Shown: piece by piece, positions 10,064 to 20,110 of the stretch
How positions within the stretch are numbered: position 1 is the first letter of the stretch
How the letters are laid out: every line of letters starts with the position of its first letter
Origin: Bartonella sp. M0283
Lineage (GTDB): Bacteria > Pseudomonadota > Alphaproteobacteria > Rhizobiales > Rhizobiaceae
Length of the DNA: 64,000 nucleotides
Reading direction: 5' to 3'
Assembly (NCBI RefSeq): GCF_016100455.1
Contig: NZ_JACFSK010000001.1
Coordinates: 992,001-1,056,000 of the forward strand
Translations under genes and position numbers: made by a program
The notes under the pieces: generated by a model
The model's database searches: none
The model's input: only the letters and a program-made list of their open reading frames with translations
Told to the model about the DNA's origin: nothing

Positions 10064-11317
10064 ATGTCCGGTTTTAAATCCGATTTCCTAAATGTGATGA
10101 GCGAACGTGGTTTTATCCACCAAATGTCCGACGAAAAAGGTCTGGACGATCTCCTTTCAAAGGAAATCGTGACAGGATATATCGGCTTTGATCCAACGGC
10201 TGCAAGCCTCCATGCCGGCAGTTTGATCCAGATTATGATGCTTCACTGGTTGCAACAGACTGGCCATCGTCCGATCGCACTCATGGGGGGCGGTACCGGT
10301 ATGATCGGCGACCCGTCATTTAAGGACGAGGCACGTAAGCTCCTCACCGTCGACAAAATCGATTCCAATATCGCCGGTATTAAAAAAGTTTTCTCCAAAT
10401 ATATCAAATTCGGTGACGGTGCCACAGACGCCATTATGGTCAACAATGCCGACTGGCTTCGGGATTTGAATTATATTGAATTTTTGCGCGATGTCGGTCG
10501 CTTTTTCTCGGTAAACAAGATGCTCTCTTTTGACTCTGTCAAATTGCGCATGGATAGAGAGCATTCGCTATCGTTTCTCGAATTCAATTATATGATCTTG
10601 CAAGCCTATGACTTTGTTCAACTCAACAAACGTTACGGTCTTCGTATGCAGATGGGCGGTTCCGATCAATGGGGAAATATCGTAAACGGCATTGATCTTG
10701 GGCATCGTATGGATACGCCACAGCTTTTTGCTTTAACTTCGCCATTATTGACGACAGCATCAGGCGCCAAAATGGGAAAATCGCTTAATGGTGCTCTCTG
10801 GCTCAATGCCGACATGCTTTCTCCTTATGACTTTTGGCAATATTGGCGCAATACAGAAGACGCTGACGTTTCGCGTTTTTTGAAACTTTATACAACATTG
10901 CCAATGGATGAAATAAAACGTCTTTCTGCCCTCCAAGGCTCGGAAATCAACGATGTGAAAAAGATATTGGCGACAGAAATAACCGCCATGCTCCATGGAC
11001 GCGACGCCGCTGAAAAAGCTGCCGAAACTGCGCGTAAAACATTCGAAGAAGGTGCAGTCAGTCATGACCTTCCTAAAATCGAAGTTCCGGCAAACGAGCT
11101 TAAAAATGGTATTGGCCTACTTACCCTGTTGGTAAAAGCAGGATTTGCCAAATCGAATGGCGAAGCGCGGCGTCACGTACAAGGTGGTGGTATACGGGTG
11201 AATGATGCGCTGGTCGAAGACGAAAAACGTTTAATCAATGAAAATGATGTCAATGCCGACGGCGTCATCAAATTGTCTTTCGGTAAAAAGAAGCACGTTC
11301 TCGCAAAGCCAATCTGA
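10064..11317 (+). CDS. tyrS: Tyrosyl-tRNA synthetase
   Basis: Charges tRNA-Tyr; class I aminoacyl-tRNA synthetase of 417 residues. The HIGH-equivalent is [10 protein letters not shown] (about 44-52), tyrosine-pocket motifs are YDFVQL and GGSDQWGNI, and the KMSKS-equivalent is AKMGKS. A C-terminal S4 RNA-binding domain ([30 protein letters not shown]) completes the protein. It starts at ATG 10064 behind a purine-rich CAGGGAAAAAG and ends at a strong terminator. Confidence 0.97.
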   Translation: MSGFKSDFLNVMSERGFIHQMSDEKGLDDLLSKEIVTGYIGFDPTAASLHAGSLIQIMMLHWLQQTGHRPIALMGGGTGMIGDPSFKDEARKLLTVDKIDSNIAGIKKVFSKYIKFGDGATDAIMVNNADWLRDLNYIEFLRDVGRFFSVNKMLSFDSVKLRMDREHSLSFLEFNYMILQAYDFVQLNKRYGLRMQMGGSDQWGNIVNGIDLGHRMDTPQLFALTSPLLTTASGAKMGKSLNGALWLNADMLSPYDFWQYWRNTEDADVSRFLKLYTTLPMDEIKRLSALQGSEINDVKKILATEITAMLHGRDAAEKAAETARKTFEEGAVSHDLPKIEVPANELKNGIGLLTLLVKAGFAKSNGEARRHVQGGGIRVNDALVEDEKRLINENDVNADGVIKLSFGKKKHVLAKPI

Positions 11318-11351
11318 ATAGTTCGCATTCTTGCACGGTCATAATAATGGT

Positions 11352-11382
11352 CTTCCGGCAGATCTTGCCGGAAGTATTTTTA
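11352..11382 (+). terminator. Intrinsic terminator after tyrS
   Basis: A perfect 9-bp stem (CTTCCGGCA / TGCCGGAAG) with a 5-base loop, followed by TATTTTTA. Confidence 0.9.
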
Positions 11383-11666
11383 TATAAAAGTCCTTTTGCA
11401 ATAAAATTTTTTTCGTTCCCGATAAGGCGTTCCAATAAAGCTCTATAACTCGGACATGGAAACGTGGCTCACGGAAAAAGTCTCTTGAGAGCTTACCCTA
11501 TATGACAACAGTTATATTTCACCTGTTAACGTGATTGACGAGGCAAGCTTAAAATCCGATTTTCTCTGCTTAAATCCGGTTCGTCAAGCAACATTAAATA
11601 CCGCAGACAAACCATTCCGTTACCAGAACACGCTGATAATCCACTCTCGTTCTTCACTTGAAAAGC
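11383..11666. other. Intergenic region between tyrS terminator and AsmA-like gene
   Basis: About 280 bases between the tyrS terminator and the stop of the leftward AsmA-like gene. No ORF with a ribosome site, RNA gene or clear hairpin was recognised. Confidence 0.4.
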
Positions 11667-14600
11667 TTATTGGAATTCGAATATCGACCTGAAAATACCG
11701 GGCGCGATCACGGAAATCGGATTGACCATAACTTGCGGGTGCTTCGCCTTGCCTTCAATTTTAAAAGTAATTCCGATCAATCCACGGTCGCGGCCATTTC
11801 CTAACACTTGCCCTATAATTGGCAAATCTCCAAACAATCGGTTCAGACCATAAGCCGGCATAAAAGTACCGGTGATCGACATATTTCCCGCGACATCGTA
11901 AAGGACTCCCTGAAAAGTCGCACCGACTGTCGGTCCTCTCAGAACACCTTTATCAAGAACCAAATAATTGTCACCCTTTGCAATATGGGCATAAGCAAGA
12001 TCAAAACCGATACTCGAACTGTTGATTTTACCTCTTACGGCTTCATTCAAACTTTTACCGCCGCCACTTGGTCGCGAGGAAACAATCGCAGCCAATCTGG
12101 GTTCATCAACCACCGCAAAGTTTCTGATACTGACCCGACCGGATAACGGTTGTCCGGAAGATGACGATAAATCGGCTTTCAGATCACCACCGCGAATCTT
12201 GTCATAATAATTCATAAATCGCATCAATGCGCCGGCGTCATTGCTTCTTGCCGAGATCGTTTGTCTCCCTTGACTTTTTTGTGTCTCGACATTGACAGAT
12301 CTGCGACTATGGGTTGTTCCACTCAATGAAAACTGCGCCGCTTTTTGTTCGGTTATTTCGTAAGTCGCCTTAACGTTATCAAGTTCTTCCCCATAGAAAC
12401 CTGCAAGGCTTCCTATAGATGCATTCAACGATATGGCTGTTTTATCATTGGAATTCGAATTTTGTGTTTTTCCCAATTGCTGGATCAAGGCGCGTCCATC
12501 GTAACTTTTTCCGGTCGCCTCTATATGATAGGTTTTTCCGGAACTGATAATTTTCAATCCCAAATCGTCGTTTCGACTTAAATTGGCTTTGCCGAATTCT
12601 GCGCTTGCAAGTTGTTTGTCCTTGATATGGATTTGACCGGCTACATCCAGATTCTGACCGGATAAAGAGAAATTTTCTATCGTATAGTCAGGTTTGTCCT
12701 TTATATTTGATGGCATATCAAACTGGGCACGTGCTGCCATGCCTTTGCCTTTTTTCCAGCCTGCCCATGAAAATTCCAGCTCGGCATTGGTGAGATCAGC
12801 ATTAAAATGGCGTTTTCCATTATTATCCTGCCCAACCTCTATATTGACCGGCCCTGATAGAAAATTATTGAGGAACGAAAAATGTTTCGCCCGAATTGAA
12901 TCATCAATATTAAGCGTAATTTTTTCGCTTTTTTGTAAATTCGAGTTATCAAACGGCTGTACAAGCTTGATTTGGGCAGGAAATTCATTGAGCAGGCCGC
13001 TAGCTTCCAGAACAATACCCGCTTTAGTGACATTAGCTGTGCCGGAAGCATTGCTGACCTGATTGTTTTCAATCGGGTCAGGAATAGAAAAATTACTGAA
13101 ATTGACATTAGCGTTATAAGTTATCTCACCACGTGGATTATCACGCGTTACCGGAAAGCGGAGATCGAGATCAACTTCTACATTGCCCTCAGCATGATCA
13201 GAGTTGAACGGCAAACGATGGCGGGCATTGATCGGTGCGTAACCGATCATCTCACCGGCTGCATCAATCTCGCTACGCGCTGTCAGGTTCATATCGGCAT
13301 AAACCGGCCGTTGAGGCCCCCAAGGAATAACCATCGTTCCGTCTGTCGCTTCGATTTTACGTCCGTTGGATAAATAGCTTACCCCCTTGTCAAGCTTGAT
13401 AGTCGTCGTCATCCCGTCAATGGCGATATTACCAGACGCATCACGCAAAGCCGGTAGTTCTCCAACAAGATCAGAGCGCGTATTCAGGATTTCCGTCCTG
13501 ATTTTTATTTCATTTCCTGAAAGTGTACCCGTCGGTATTCCCGATTGAAAATATCCTTGCGGTAAGGCTATTTCGATAGAGCCGTTTTTTAATTGACCAC
13601 CGAAAATATGGGAAACAACCCATCGTCTTGCTCCCGGAGATAGATTGACAGGCCAAAGTTGTTTTGCTTCAGCCACATCCATTTGAGGAACACGAAGGAC
13701 AAAGATCGTTTCGGGGGTTCCGTTCCCGAATCTGAGACTCCCCTTCCCCATCATATTACCATGTGGTGTATTGATAGTTATTTCATCCATCGATACTTTT
13801 TTGTCGGAAATGTTGTATTGACCAGCGAGCTTCATCTCGAATCTGAGTGCGATATCGGGTACCTCGTTCGAGGCGCTGACTGCATGTTGAGCGACGATTT
13901 CGAAACGGTAATCGTTAACCGGTTTTCCTGTTTCTTTATCGTCGGGGGTAATCCCTAACGCACCGTTAAACGGTATAGTGAGCCCGCCGATTGTCAATAA
14001 TGACGTTTCGAGTTCGATTTTACCACTGTGGGGTGTGTGCAACAGATTTAAATCGATTTTTGAAGGAATATTTTGTTCTGTACCAAAGTCCATAACGCCA
14101 TCAGGCATCACAAGCGATGTGCGCACCACCGGTTCATTCTCTAATGAAACACGATGAGCCTCGACAATGAGATTGGCTTTTCCCTTTAATCTGAAATGCC
14201 CGTTATTTGTGTGACCGTTAGGCAAAAAGGGTGAAACATTATCGGCTGCGCCTAAATGGAGTGGGAAAGATTTGACCTCAAGCGTTATGTCGGTGGCGTG
14301 CCGACTGACGTAGTTTGCGTTTGCTGTAACGCCAATTTTTTCACCATTCCAAGTCAACGAAGATAAAAGTGCGGCTGTTCTCCAGCGTGTGCGCAAATCA
14401 AAATCTTTTATTCCCAACGTTGAACCATTATCGCCCGGCATATGAAGCGAAATATTTTTCAAAATGAGTACATTAATCGACATTGAACGCAATTTATCAG
14501 CACCAATATCGAAAGCGGAAAACAGTGCTTTGGACGTTGCGTCGGGGTCGATGCGCCCATATTCATCTTTTGGTAATCGTTCGAAAAAGCCCGGTCCGCC

Positions 14601-15125
14601 AGTTTGCGGCAAAAGGACGTTGGCATCATGAAGTTCGATCTGTGCTATCTGCAATTTCCCCATAAGAAGAGCCCATGAAGAAAAGCCAACGCGAAAAACC
14701 CCAATCTGGTCTACTTTTACGCCGTCCTTGATATCATCCAACATGACATTTTGCGTTTCCAATGCAAGATGATAATCCTCGTCTAATGAAAGACGTGCAT
14801 CGGTAATTTTTACACGTGCGTAATCACCTAACTGCTGGGTAAGTGTTGCCTGCATTTTCTGCGTCAAATATTTGCCGCTAATGCCTACTTTCAATAGAGA
14901 AAAGATGAGCACCAACAATAATATAACGATAATAATAGCCCACACAACTATATGGAAAAGGCGCCTTGCCAATGTTTTGCGTCGACGTGGAGTATCAACC
15001 GTCACGCCATCGCTATCTTGTGCTGACGGAAATTGGTCGAGGCTTTTTATCTCGCTTTTTTTAAAGCGAATCTCTTCATGTGGATCTGACAAATTGCAAC
15101 CAACCCCATTTATCTCACTAATCAC
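11667..15125 (-). CDS. Large AsmA/DUF3971-family envelope protein
   Basis: 1152-residue protein with a cytoplasmic basic N-terminus, one membrane segment (about 58-80) and a very long beta-rich periplasmic region typical of the AsmA/TamB/YhdP superfamily. The C-terminal block (GPTVGATFQGVLYDVAGNMS, then GLNRLFGDLPIIGQVLG and the NPISVIAPGIFR end) matches the AsmA-like C-terminal module. Such proteins are thought to form hydrophobic grooves carrying phospholipids between the membranes (family knowledge). The start is GTG at 15125; no later Met exists before the membrane segment. Confidence 0.85.
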   Translation of the reverse strand: MISEINGVGCNLSDPHEEIRFKKSEIKSLDQFPSAQDSDGVTVDTPRRRKTLARRLFHIVVWAIIIVILLLVLIFSLLKVGISGKYLTQKMQATLTQQLGDYARVKITDARLSLDEDYHLALETQNVMLDDIKDGVKVDQIGVFRVGFSSWALLMGKLQIAQIELHDANVLLPQTGGPGFFERLPKDEYGRIDPDATSKALFSAFDIGADKLRSMSINVLILKNISLHMPGDNGSTLGIKDFDLRTRWRTAALLSSLTWNGEKIGVTANANYVSRHATDITLEVKSFPLHLGAADNVSPFLPNGHTNNGHFRLKGKANLIVEAHRVSLENEPVVRTSLVMPDGVMDFGTEQNIPSKIDLNLLHTPHSGKIELETSLLTIGGLTIPFNGALGITPDDKETGKPVNDYRFEIVAQHAVSASNEVPDIALRFEMKLAGQYNISDKKVSMDEITINTPHGNMMGKGSLRFGNGTPETIFVLRVPQMDVAEAKQLWPVNLSPGARRWVVSHIFGGQLKNGSIEIALPQGYFQSGIPTGTLSGNEIKIRTEILNTRSDLVGELPALRDASGNIAIDGMTTTIKLDKGVSYLSNGRKIEATDGTMVIPWGPQRPVYADMNLTARSEIDAAGEMIGYAPINARHRLPFNSDHAEGNVEVDLDLRFPVTRDNPRGEITYNANVNFSNFSIPDPIENNQVSNASGTANVTKAGIVLEASGLLNEFPAQIKLVQPFDNSNLQKSEKITLNIDDSIRAKHFSFLNNFLSGPVNIEVGQDNNGKRHFNADLTNAELEFSWAGWKKGKGMAARAQFDMPSNIKDKPDYTIENFSLSGQNLDVAGQIHIKDKQLASAEFGKANLSRNDDLGLKIISSGKTYHIEATGKSYDGRALIQQLGKTQNSNSNDKTAISLNASIGSLAGFYGEELDNVKATYEITEQKAAQFSLSGTTHSRRSVNVETQKSQGRQTISARSNDAGALMRFMNYYDKIRGGDLKADLSSSSGQPLSGRVSIRNFAVVDEPRLAAIVSSRPSGGGKSLNEAVRGKINSSSIGFDLAYAHIAKGDNYLVLDKGVLRGPTVGATFQGVLYDVAGNMSITGTFMPAYGLNRLFGDLPIIGQVLGNGRDRGLIGITFKIEGKAKHPQVMVNPISVIAPGIFRSIFEFQ

Positions 15126-15236
15126 ATTTTACGATGTAGGATTAATATCGTAAGACTCTTTATAGCACCGAATAATGTTGATTCTTATGGTTTCTAATTC
15201 AATTTTCGTTCTACCCACAGAAGAAAGGTAATTATA

Positions 15237-15707
15237 ATGACAGGTTTACAAAAAGGCGATGTTGCACCTGATTTCAATTTGCCTCGTGATAGTGGAAAGA
15301 CACAAACTTTATCCGAATTGCGAGGTCATCCTGTTGTGCTTTATTTCTATCCGAAAGATGATACCAGCGGCTGCACGCTTGAAGCACATGACTTTACAGA
15401 ACTTCGGCCCGAATTCGACAAAATTGGCGTAACAATTATCGGAATGTCGCCGGACAAGCCTGAAAAACACGATAAATTCAAAACGAAACACGATCTTCAG
15501 CTTATCCTTGTTTCGGACGAGGAAAAAACGACGCTTCAGAAATATGGTGTATGGGTGGAAAAGTCGATGTATGGACGCAAATATATGGGCGTCGAACGCA
15601 CGACATTTCTGATCGATAAAAACGGTAAAATCGCTGAAATCTGGCGAAAAGTTAAAGTTCCCGGCCACGCCAAAGCGGTATTGGAGAAGGCGACAACAAT
15701 TGCTTGA
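15237..15707 (+). CDS. bcp: Thiol peroxidase, Bcp/PrxQ family
   Basis: Peroxiredoxin of 156 residues reducing hydrogen peroxide and organic peroxides. The peroxidatic cysteine is Cys46 in YPKDDTSGCTLEAHDF. The resolving cysteine found four or five residues later in many Bcp proteins is replaced (His), and no other Cys is visible, so it probably works as a 1-Cys enzyme with an external thiol. ATG 15237 follows a GAAAGG ribosome site. It is divergent from the AsmA-like gene. Confidence 0.93.
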   Translation: MTGLQKGDVAPDFNLPRDSGKTQTLSELRGHPVVLYFYPKDDTSGCTLEAHDFTELRPEFDKIGVTIIGMSPDKPEKHDKFKTKHDLQLILVSDEEKTTLQKYGVWVEKSMYGRKYMGVERTTFLIDKNGKIAEIWRKVKVPGHAKAVLEKATTIA

Positions 15708-15777
15708 AGTTAACAATCGTTAGGGATTTGTTAACTTTTTAATGTGCTAATTGGGACTGAACAGGGAAGATGAAAAT

Positions 15778-15999
15778 ATGCACTATTTTGCAAAGATTCT
15801 GGTTCTATCGTCGCTTTTGTTTGCAGCAATGTCGGTTGCTACAACAGCAAAAGAGCTGACAAAAGAAACAGATGCAAAAAAGCCCTATTTTCATCAATCT
15901 CTTCCGTCTATGCCGAAAGTTTCGGTTCCAAAAACAGAAAATATTGTACTAAAACCTTATGCCGGCATTGACCCCATAATAACAGGTCCACGTGGATAA
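15778..15999 (+). CDS. Small secreted protein of unknown function
   Basis: 73 residues from ATG 15778 (AGGGAAG upstream); a TTG nine codons earlier is less likely because it would precede the signal peptide. MHYFAKILVLSSLLFAAMSV is followed by ATTAKE, a typical signal peptide with cleavage near an Ala-Lys boundary. The mature part is about 50 residues, proline- and lysine-rich (KKPYFHQSLPSMPKVSVPK) and ends ITGPRG. There are no cysteines, so it is not a lipoprotein. No family recognised. It lies 70 bases after bcp and could be cotranscribed. Confidence 0.65.
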   Translation: MHYFAKILVLSSLLFAAMSVATTAKELTKETDAKKPYFHQSLPSMPKVSVPKTENIVLKPYAGIDPIITGPRG

Positions 16000-16083
16000 G
16001 TTTCTTTATCTCGGCTTAATGATCTTTATAGCCAATTGTTAGCAATCCGATGGATACCTGCAAGGTAAATCAGGTTCAAAAAT

Positions 16084-16130
16084 ATACTTCAATCTGCGAA
16101 CTGATATAAAAATTCGTCGAATTGAAGTAT
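16084..16130. repeat. Perfect 10-bp inverted repeat
   Basis: ATACTTCAAT at 16084-16093 and its exact complement ATTGAAGTAT at 16121-16130 enclose 27 bases in the gap between the small secreted protein gene and prfB. There is no T-tract on the plus strand; on either strand it may be a weak terminator or a protein site. Confidence 0.4.
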
Positions 16131-16185
16131 AATAGTATACCCCAAAAGGGTCGTTCCAATTCATGTTAAATTAACGTTGAAGATG

Positions 16186-17314
16186 TCAGGTAACATCTTC
16201 AACATGCTCGACACCACCTTTGATCTTTTGAGCAAGCGCTGCTTCCATGAACTCATCAAGTTCGCCATCAAGTACAGCTTGTGGATCGGTGTTTTCTACA
16301 CCTGTGCGCAAATCTTTAACAAGCTGGTAAGGTTGTAAAACATAAGAGCGGATTTGATGGCCCCAACCGATTTCTGTTTTGGATGCTTCCAGTGCGTTGG
16401 CTTCGTCTTCACGACGTTTCAACTCTTCTTCATAAAGGCGCGCTCTTAACATGGCCCAAGCTGTCGCACGGTTTTTATGTTGGGAGCGTTCGGCTTGACA
16501 CTGTACAACAATACCGGTTTTCAGGTGGGTAATGCGCACAGCGGAATCGGTCGTGTTGATGTGCTGTCCGCCTGCGCCTGACGAACGATATGTGTCAATG
16601 CGTACGTCAGCTTCCGAAACGTCCACTTCGATATTGTCATCAATAACCGGATAGACCCAGACGCTGGCAAAGGACGTATGGCGCCGCGCATTGGAGTCAT
16701 ATGGAGAAATACGAACCAGACGATGCACGCCAGACTCGGTTTTAAGCATGCCATAAGCGTTATGGCCTTTAACAAGTATGGTTGCCGATTTTATCCCTGC
16801 TTCTTCGCCATCATGAACTTCCAGCACTTCAACTTTCATTGAATGTTTTTCGGCCCATCTCGTATACATGCGAAGGAGCATAGAAGCCCAATCCTGACTT
16901 TCTGTACCACCAGCACCAGCGTGAATTTCGAGATAAGTGTCATTGGCATCCACTTCGCCGGATAACAACATTTCGATCTGGCGTTTATCAAGTTCACCTT
17001 TAAGGGCATGTATTGCTGATTCGGCATCCCTAACGATGTCGTCATCGCCCTCTTCTTCTCCCATGGAGATCAATTCGATGTTGTCGTTCAGTGTTTGCGT
17101 CAGATGTTTGATATTATTAATACCGTCGTCCAGCCGTTGACGTTCGCGCATAAGCTCCTGCGCTTTCGCGGCATCGTCCCACAAACTCGGATCTTCTGCT
17201 TTTTCGTTAAGATATTCCAGACGTTTTACCGACTGATCCCAGTCAAAGATGCCTCCTCAGCAAGCCGATAGCCTGCTTGATTTCTTCAACCAAAGTTTCG
17301 ATTTCTGCTCGCAT
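16186..17314 (-). CDS. prfB: Peptide chain release factor 2, programmed +1 frameshift
   Basis: Terminates translation at UGA and UAA. It begins at ATG 17314 with 23 codons ending HL, meets an in-frame TGA (17243-17245), and continues in the +1 frame as DWDQSVKRLEYLNEK to give about 375 residues, the normal RF2 length. The catalytic GGQ lies at about 248-250; the codon-recognition tripeptide reads SPY (about 203-205) instead of enterobacterial SPF. A caller ignoring the frameshift would start wrongly at a TTG at 17184. The gene follows mrcA in the same direction, as in related rhizobia. Confidence 0.95.
17242..17257 (-). promoter_or_regulatory. prfB programmed +1 frameshift site
   Basis: Reading leftward, AGGAGG (17252-17257) is followed by CAT CTT TGA C, the same layout as in the E. 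coli site: an internal Shine-Dalgarno-like element, the slippery CUU codon and a UGA stop with C as next base. When RF2 is scarce the ribosome slips +1 at CUU and makes RF2, an autoregulatory loop known in many bacteria. Confidence 0.93.
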
Positions 17315-17472
17315 TGTTATGTCTTTTTCCTGCTCATTTATTTTGGTGTTCGTTGCCGGGCTTAATTTTCCGTTATAATGGCGAAATCAACTTTTTCGCT
17401 CGAAACGTCATTTGTCCAACAACATTTGTGCAGCAATATCCACAAGATGTCTTTTTTGTCAAAAGACAATTT

Positions 17473-19944
17473 TTAATAAAGGCCATCGGCTCCACTTTGA
17501 ATAGCTTTATTAACTTGAGGAGAAGTCGGCGCAACCGGCACACCTTCTTTGAAGGATGTCGTTCCGCCAATAACCTGATAAACATCGGCTGGACCTGTTC
17601 CCGGTTTGAAGGCTTCAACAATCACATTGCTATCTCCGGGTTCCGCGCGCATGCCGGTTTTCCGATCAATAGCAATTTGCATCATGCCATCCGGTATTTT
17701 AAAATCAACGTCAGGAACGCCTTTCATAGCATTCTCCATAAATTCACCGAATACGGGAACTGCAAGTGAACTTCCTGTGCCACCATATCCAAGTGTTGAA
17801 GGCTGGTCATAGCCGATAAACACGCCAACAACGATATTGGGGGTAAAGCCCATAAACCATGCATCTTTCGAGTCATTCGTCGTTCCGGTTTTACCGGCAA
17901 TATGGCGGTTGAGATATGCAAGGCGTGCGGCCGTACCACGTTGAACCACACCTTCCATCATTGATGTGATCTGATAGGCTGTCATAGGATCAAGCACCTG
18001 ATCCCGCTCGTCTATCAATGTCGGTTCGGGCTGGTTATCCCAGTTTTTTACATTACATCCCTCACATTTACGTTGGTCATGCCGATAGATCGTCGCTCCA
18101 TACCGATCTTGGATTCGATCTATAAGGGATGGTGAAATGGAGCGGCCGCCATTGGCGATAACCGAATAAGCGGTAACCATGCGCAATACCGTTGTTTCCC
18201 CTGCCCCCAATGCCATTGGAAGATAAGGTTGCAATTTATCATAGATTCCGAAACGCTCCGCATATTCTGATACAATCGGCATACCGAGGTCGTTAGCCAA
18301 GCGGACTGTCATTAAATTACGTGAATGTTCGATACCATAACGTAATGTCGAGGGGCCGGCAAAAGTGCCGCCATAATTCTTTGGTCGCCAAACTTCGCCA
18401 TTCGGCTGTTTGATTTCCACAGGCCCGTCGAGGACAACCGAAGCCGGTGTATAACCATTATCGAGTGCTGCGGCATAAACAAAAGGTTTAAAAGAAGAAC
18501 CGGGTTGCCGATAGGCTTGGGTTGCACGGTTGAACTCCGATTCAGCAAACGAGAATCCGCCAACCATCGCCAAAACACGTCCTGTTCTTGGCTCCATAAC
18601 AACCATAGCACCTTCAATTTTAGGTGGTTGCCGGAGCAAATAAATGTCCTCGTTTCCTGGCTTTTTCTCGACGAAAATAACATCGCCAACCTGCAGAACT
18701 CCGCCAGGATTTGAAGCCGAAGAGCGGCGGTCGTTCTTGCCGACCATCCGGTAAGCCCACTTCATATCGCTTGCGGTAATTGTGGCCACATTGCGCTCGG
18801 CCGAAAGTGCGCCGGATACTTCACGTTTTGGTTGCAAACCGATTTTTACTTTATCCGGAGAAACAGACAGAACGACAGCCAAACGCCATTCCGGAACATC
18901 GCTAAAGCCGCTGACATCCCCCAAAGCGACACCCCAATCATCAGAAATGTCGATGTGTTTATAAGCACCGCGCCAACCATGGTTCTGGTCGTATTTGACA
19001 AGACCGTCCTGCAATGCCCGACGGGCCTGGACTTGTAAATTGGGGTCCAGAGTTGTGCGAACGGATAAGCCACCCTCATAAAGGGTTTTCGAACCATAAC
19101 GGTTGATCAATTGCCGACGGACTTCTTCGGTGAAATAGTCTGCCGCAAAAATATATGAATCGTCGCCCCGCAGCGAGATGCCCAAAGGTTTCAGTTTTGC
19201 CTGCTCGCCTTGTGCCTGCGTTGCATAGCCATTTTCAACCATACGATCAATTACCCAGTTTCTACGGTCGAGAGCACGCTGGGTATGTTTGAACGGGTCG
19301 TAATTGCTCGGCCCCTTCGGAAGCGATGCAAGATAGGCACATTCTTCCAATGTAAGCTCGTTCACCGATTTATTGAAATATGTAAGTGCAGCAGCGGCAA
19401 TACCATAAGCGCCACGTCCTAGATAAATTTCGTTCAGATAGAGCTCAAGAATACGATCTTTCGAATAGGCCCGTTCGATACGCATTGCCAATATGGCTTC
19501 CTTGATTTTACGCTCCATCGTAGCATCGGAACTCAAAAGGAAGTTTTTTGCCACCTGTTGGGTGATTGTCGACGCTCCTTCGGGTCTGCGACCGGATCCT
19601 ATGTTTTTAACATTGCTTACCAAAGCCCGCGCAAGTCCTTCCGGATCAAGACCGAAATGGGTGTAAAAATTTTTGTCTTCGGCAGAAATAAATGCGAATT
19701 TCACTAAGTCGGGAACCGATTGGATTGGCAGATAAAGTCGACGATTCGTCGCAAACTCTGCCATGAGGCCACCATCTGCAGCGTGAATACGGGTCATAAC
19801 AGGAGGCTCGTAATCAGCCAGCACCTGATAATCCGGAAGCTCGTCGCCTTGCTGATCGTTCTCGGCGCTTGCCAAGCCGATTAAATATGTGCCCAGACTG
19901 AGAGTAACTCCAGCGGCAAGAAAAATTCTAAAAAACTTCATCAT
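17473..19944 (-). CDS. mrcA: Penicillin-binding protein 1A
   Basis: Bifunctional class A PBP that polymerises glycan strands and cross-links peptides in the periplasm. 823 residues: N-terminal signal anchor (about 4-27), GT51 glycosyltransferase domain with catalytic Glu89 in SAEDKNFYTHFG and STITQQVAKNFLLS, an OB-like insert, then the transpeptidase domain with active-site Ser483 (SSFK), SRN and KTG (AGKTGTTNDSKDAWF) motifs. It lies between amiC and prfB in the same orientation. The free-standing GT51 gene at 27659 resembles only the first catalytic domain. Confidence 0.97.
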   Translation of the reverse strand: MMKFFRIFLAAGVTLSLGTYLIGLASAENDQQGDELPDYQVLADYEPPVMTRIHAADGGLMAEFATNRRLYLPIQSVPDLVKFAFISAEDKNFYTHFGLDPEGLARALVSNVKNIGSGRRPEGASTITQQVAKNFLLSSDATMERKIKEAILAMRIERAYSKDRILELYLNEIYLGRGAYGIAAAALTYFNKSVNELTLEECAYLASLPKGPSNYDPFKHTQRALDRRNWVIDRMVENGYATQAQGEQAKLKPLGISLRGDDSYIFAADYFTEEVRRQLINRYGSKTLYEGGLSVRTTLDPNLQVQARRALQDGLVKYDQNHGWRGAYKHIDISDDWGVALGDVSGFSDVPEWRLAVVLSVSPDKVKIGLQPKREVSGALSAERNVATITASDMKWAYRMVGKNDRRSSASNPGGVLQVGDVIFVEKKPGNEDIYLLRQPPKIEGAMVVMEPRTGRVLAMVGGFSFAESEFNRATQAYRQPGSSFKPFVYAAALDNGYTPASVVLDGPVEIKQPNGEVWRPKNYGGTFAGPSTLRYGIEHSRNLMTVRLANDLGMPIVSEYAERFGIYDKLQPYLPMALGAGETTVLRMVTAYSVIANGGRSISPSLIDRIQDRYGATIYRHDQRKCEGCNVKNWDNQPEPTLIDERDQVLDPMTAYQITSMMEGVVQRGTAARLAYLNRHIAGKTGTTNDSKDAWFMGFTPNIVVGVFIGYDQPSTLGYGGTGSSLAVPVFGEFMENAMKGVPDVDFKIPDGMMQIAIDRKTGMRAEPGDSNVIVEAFKPGTGPADVYQVIGGTTSFKEGVPVAPTSPQVNKAIQSGADGLY

Positions 19945-20110
19945 AATAACCGGATGTCGCTTTCTCCCGTACCCGCTTTATGCGAGACCTTTATTGGTAA
20001 GACCCGATGCGTGTGCACTGGAATTTCGTTAGAAACAAGGCTAAATGCACTATTTAGTATTTTAATGTCAAAGTTAAGACTATCGCTTTTGTTTTTCTCA
20101 AGCATTTTTA

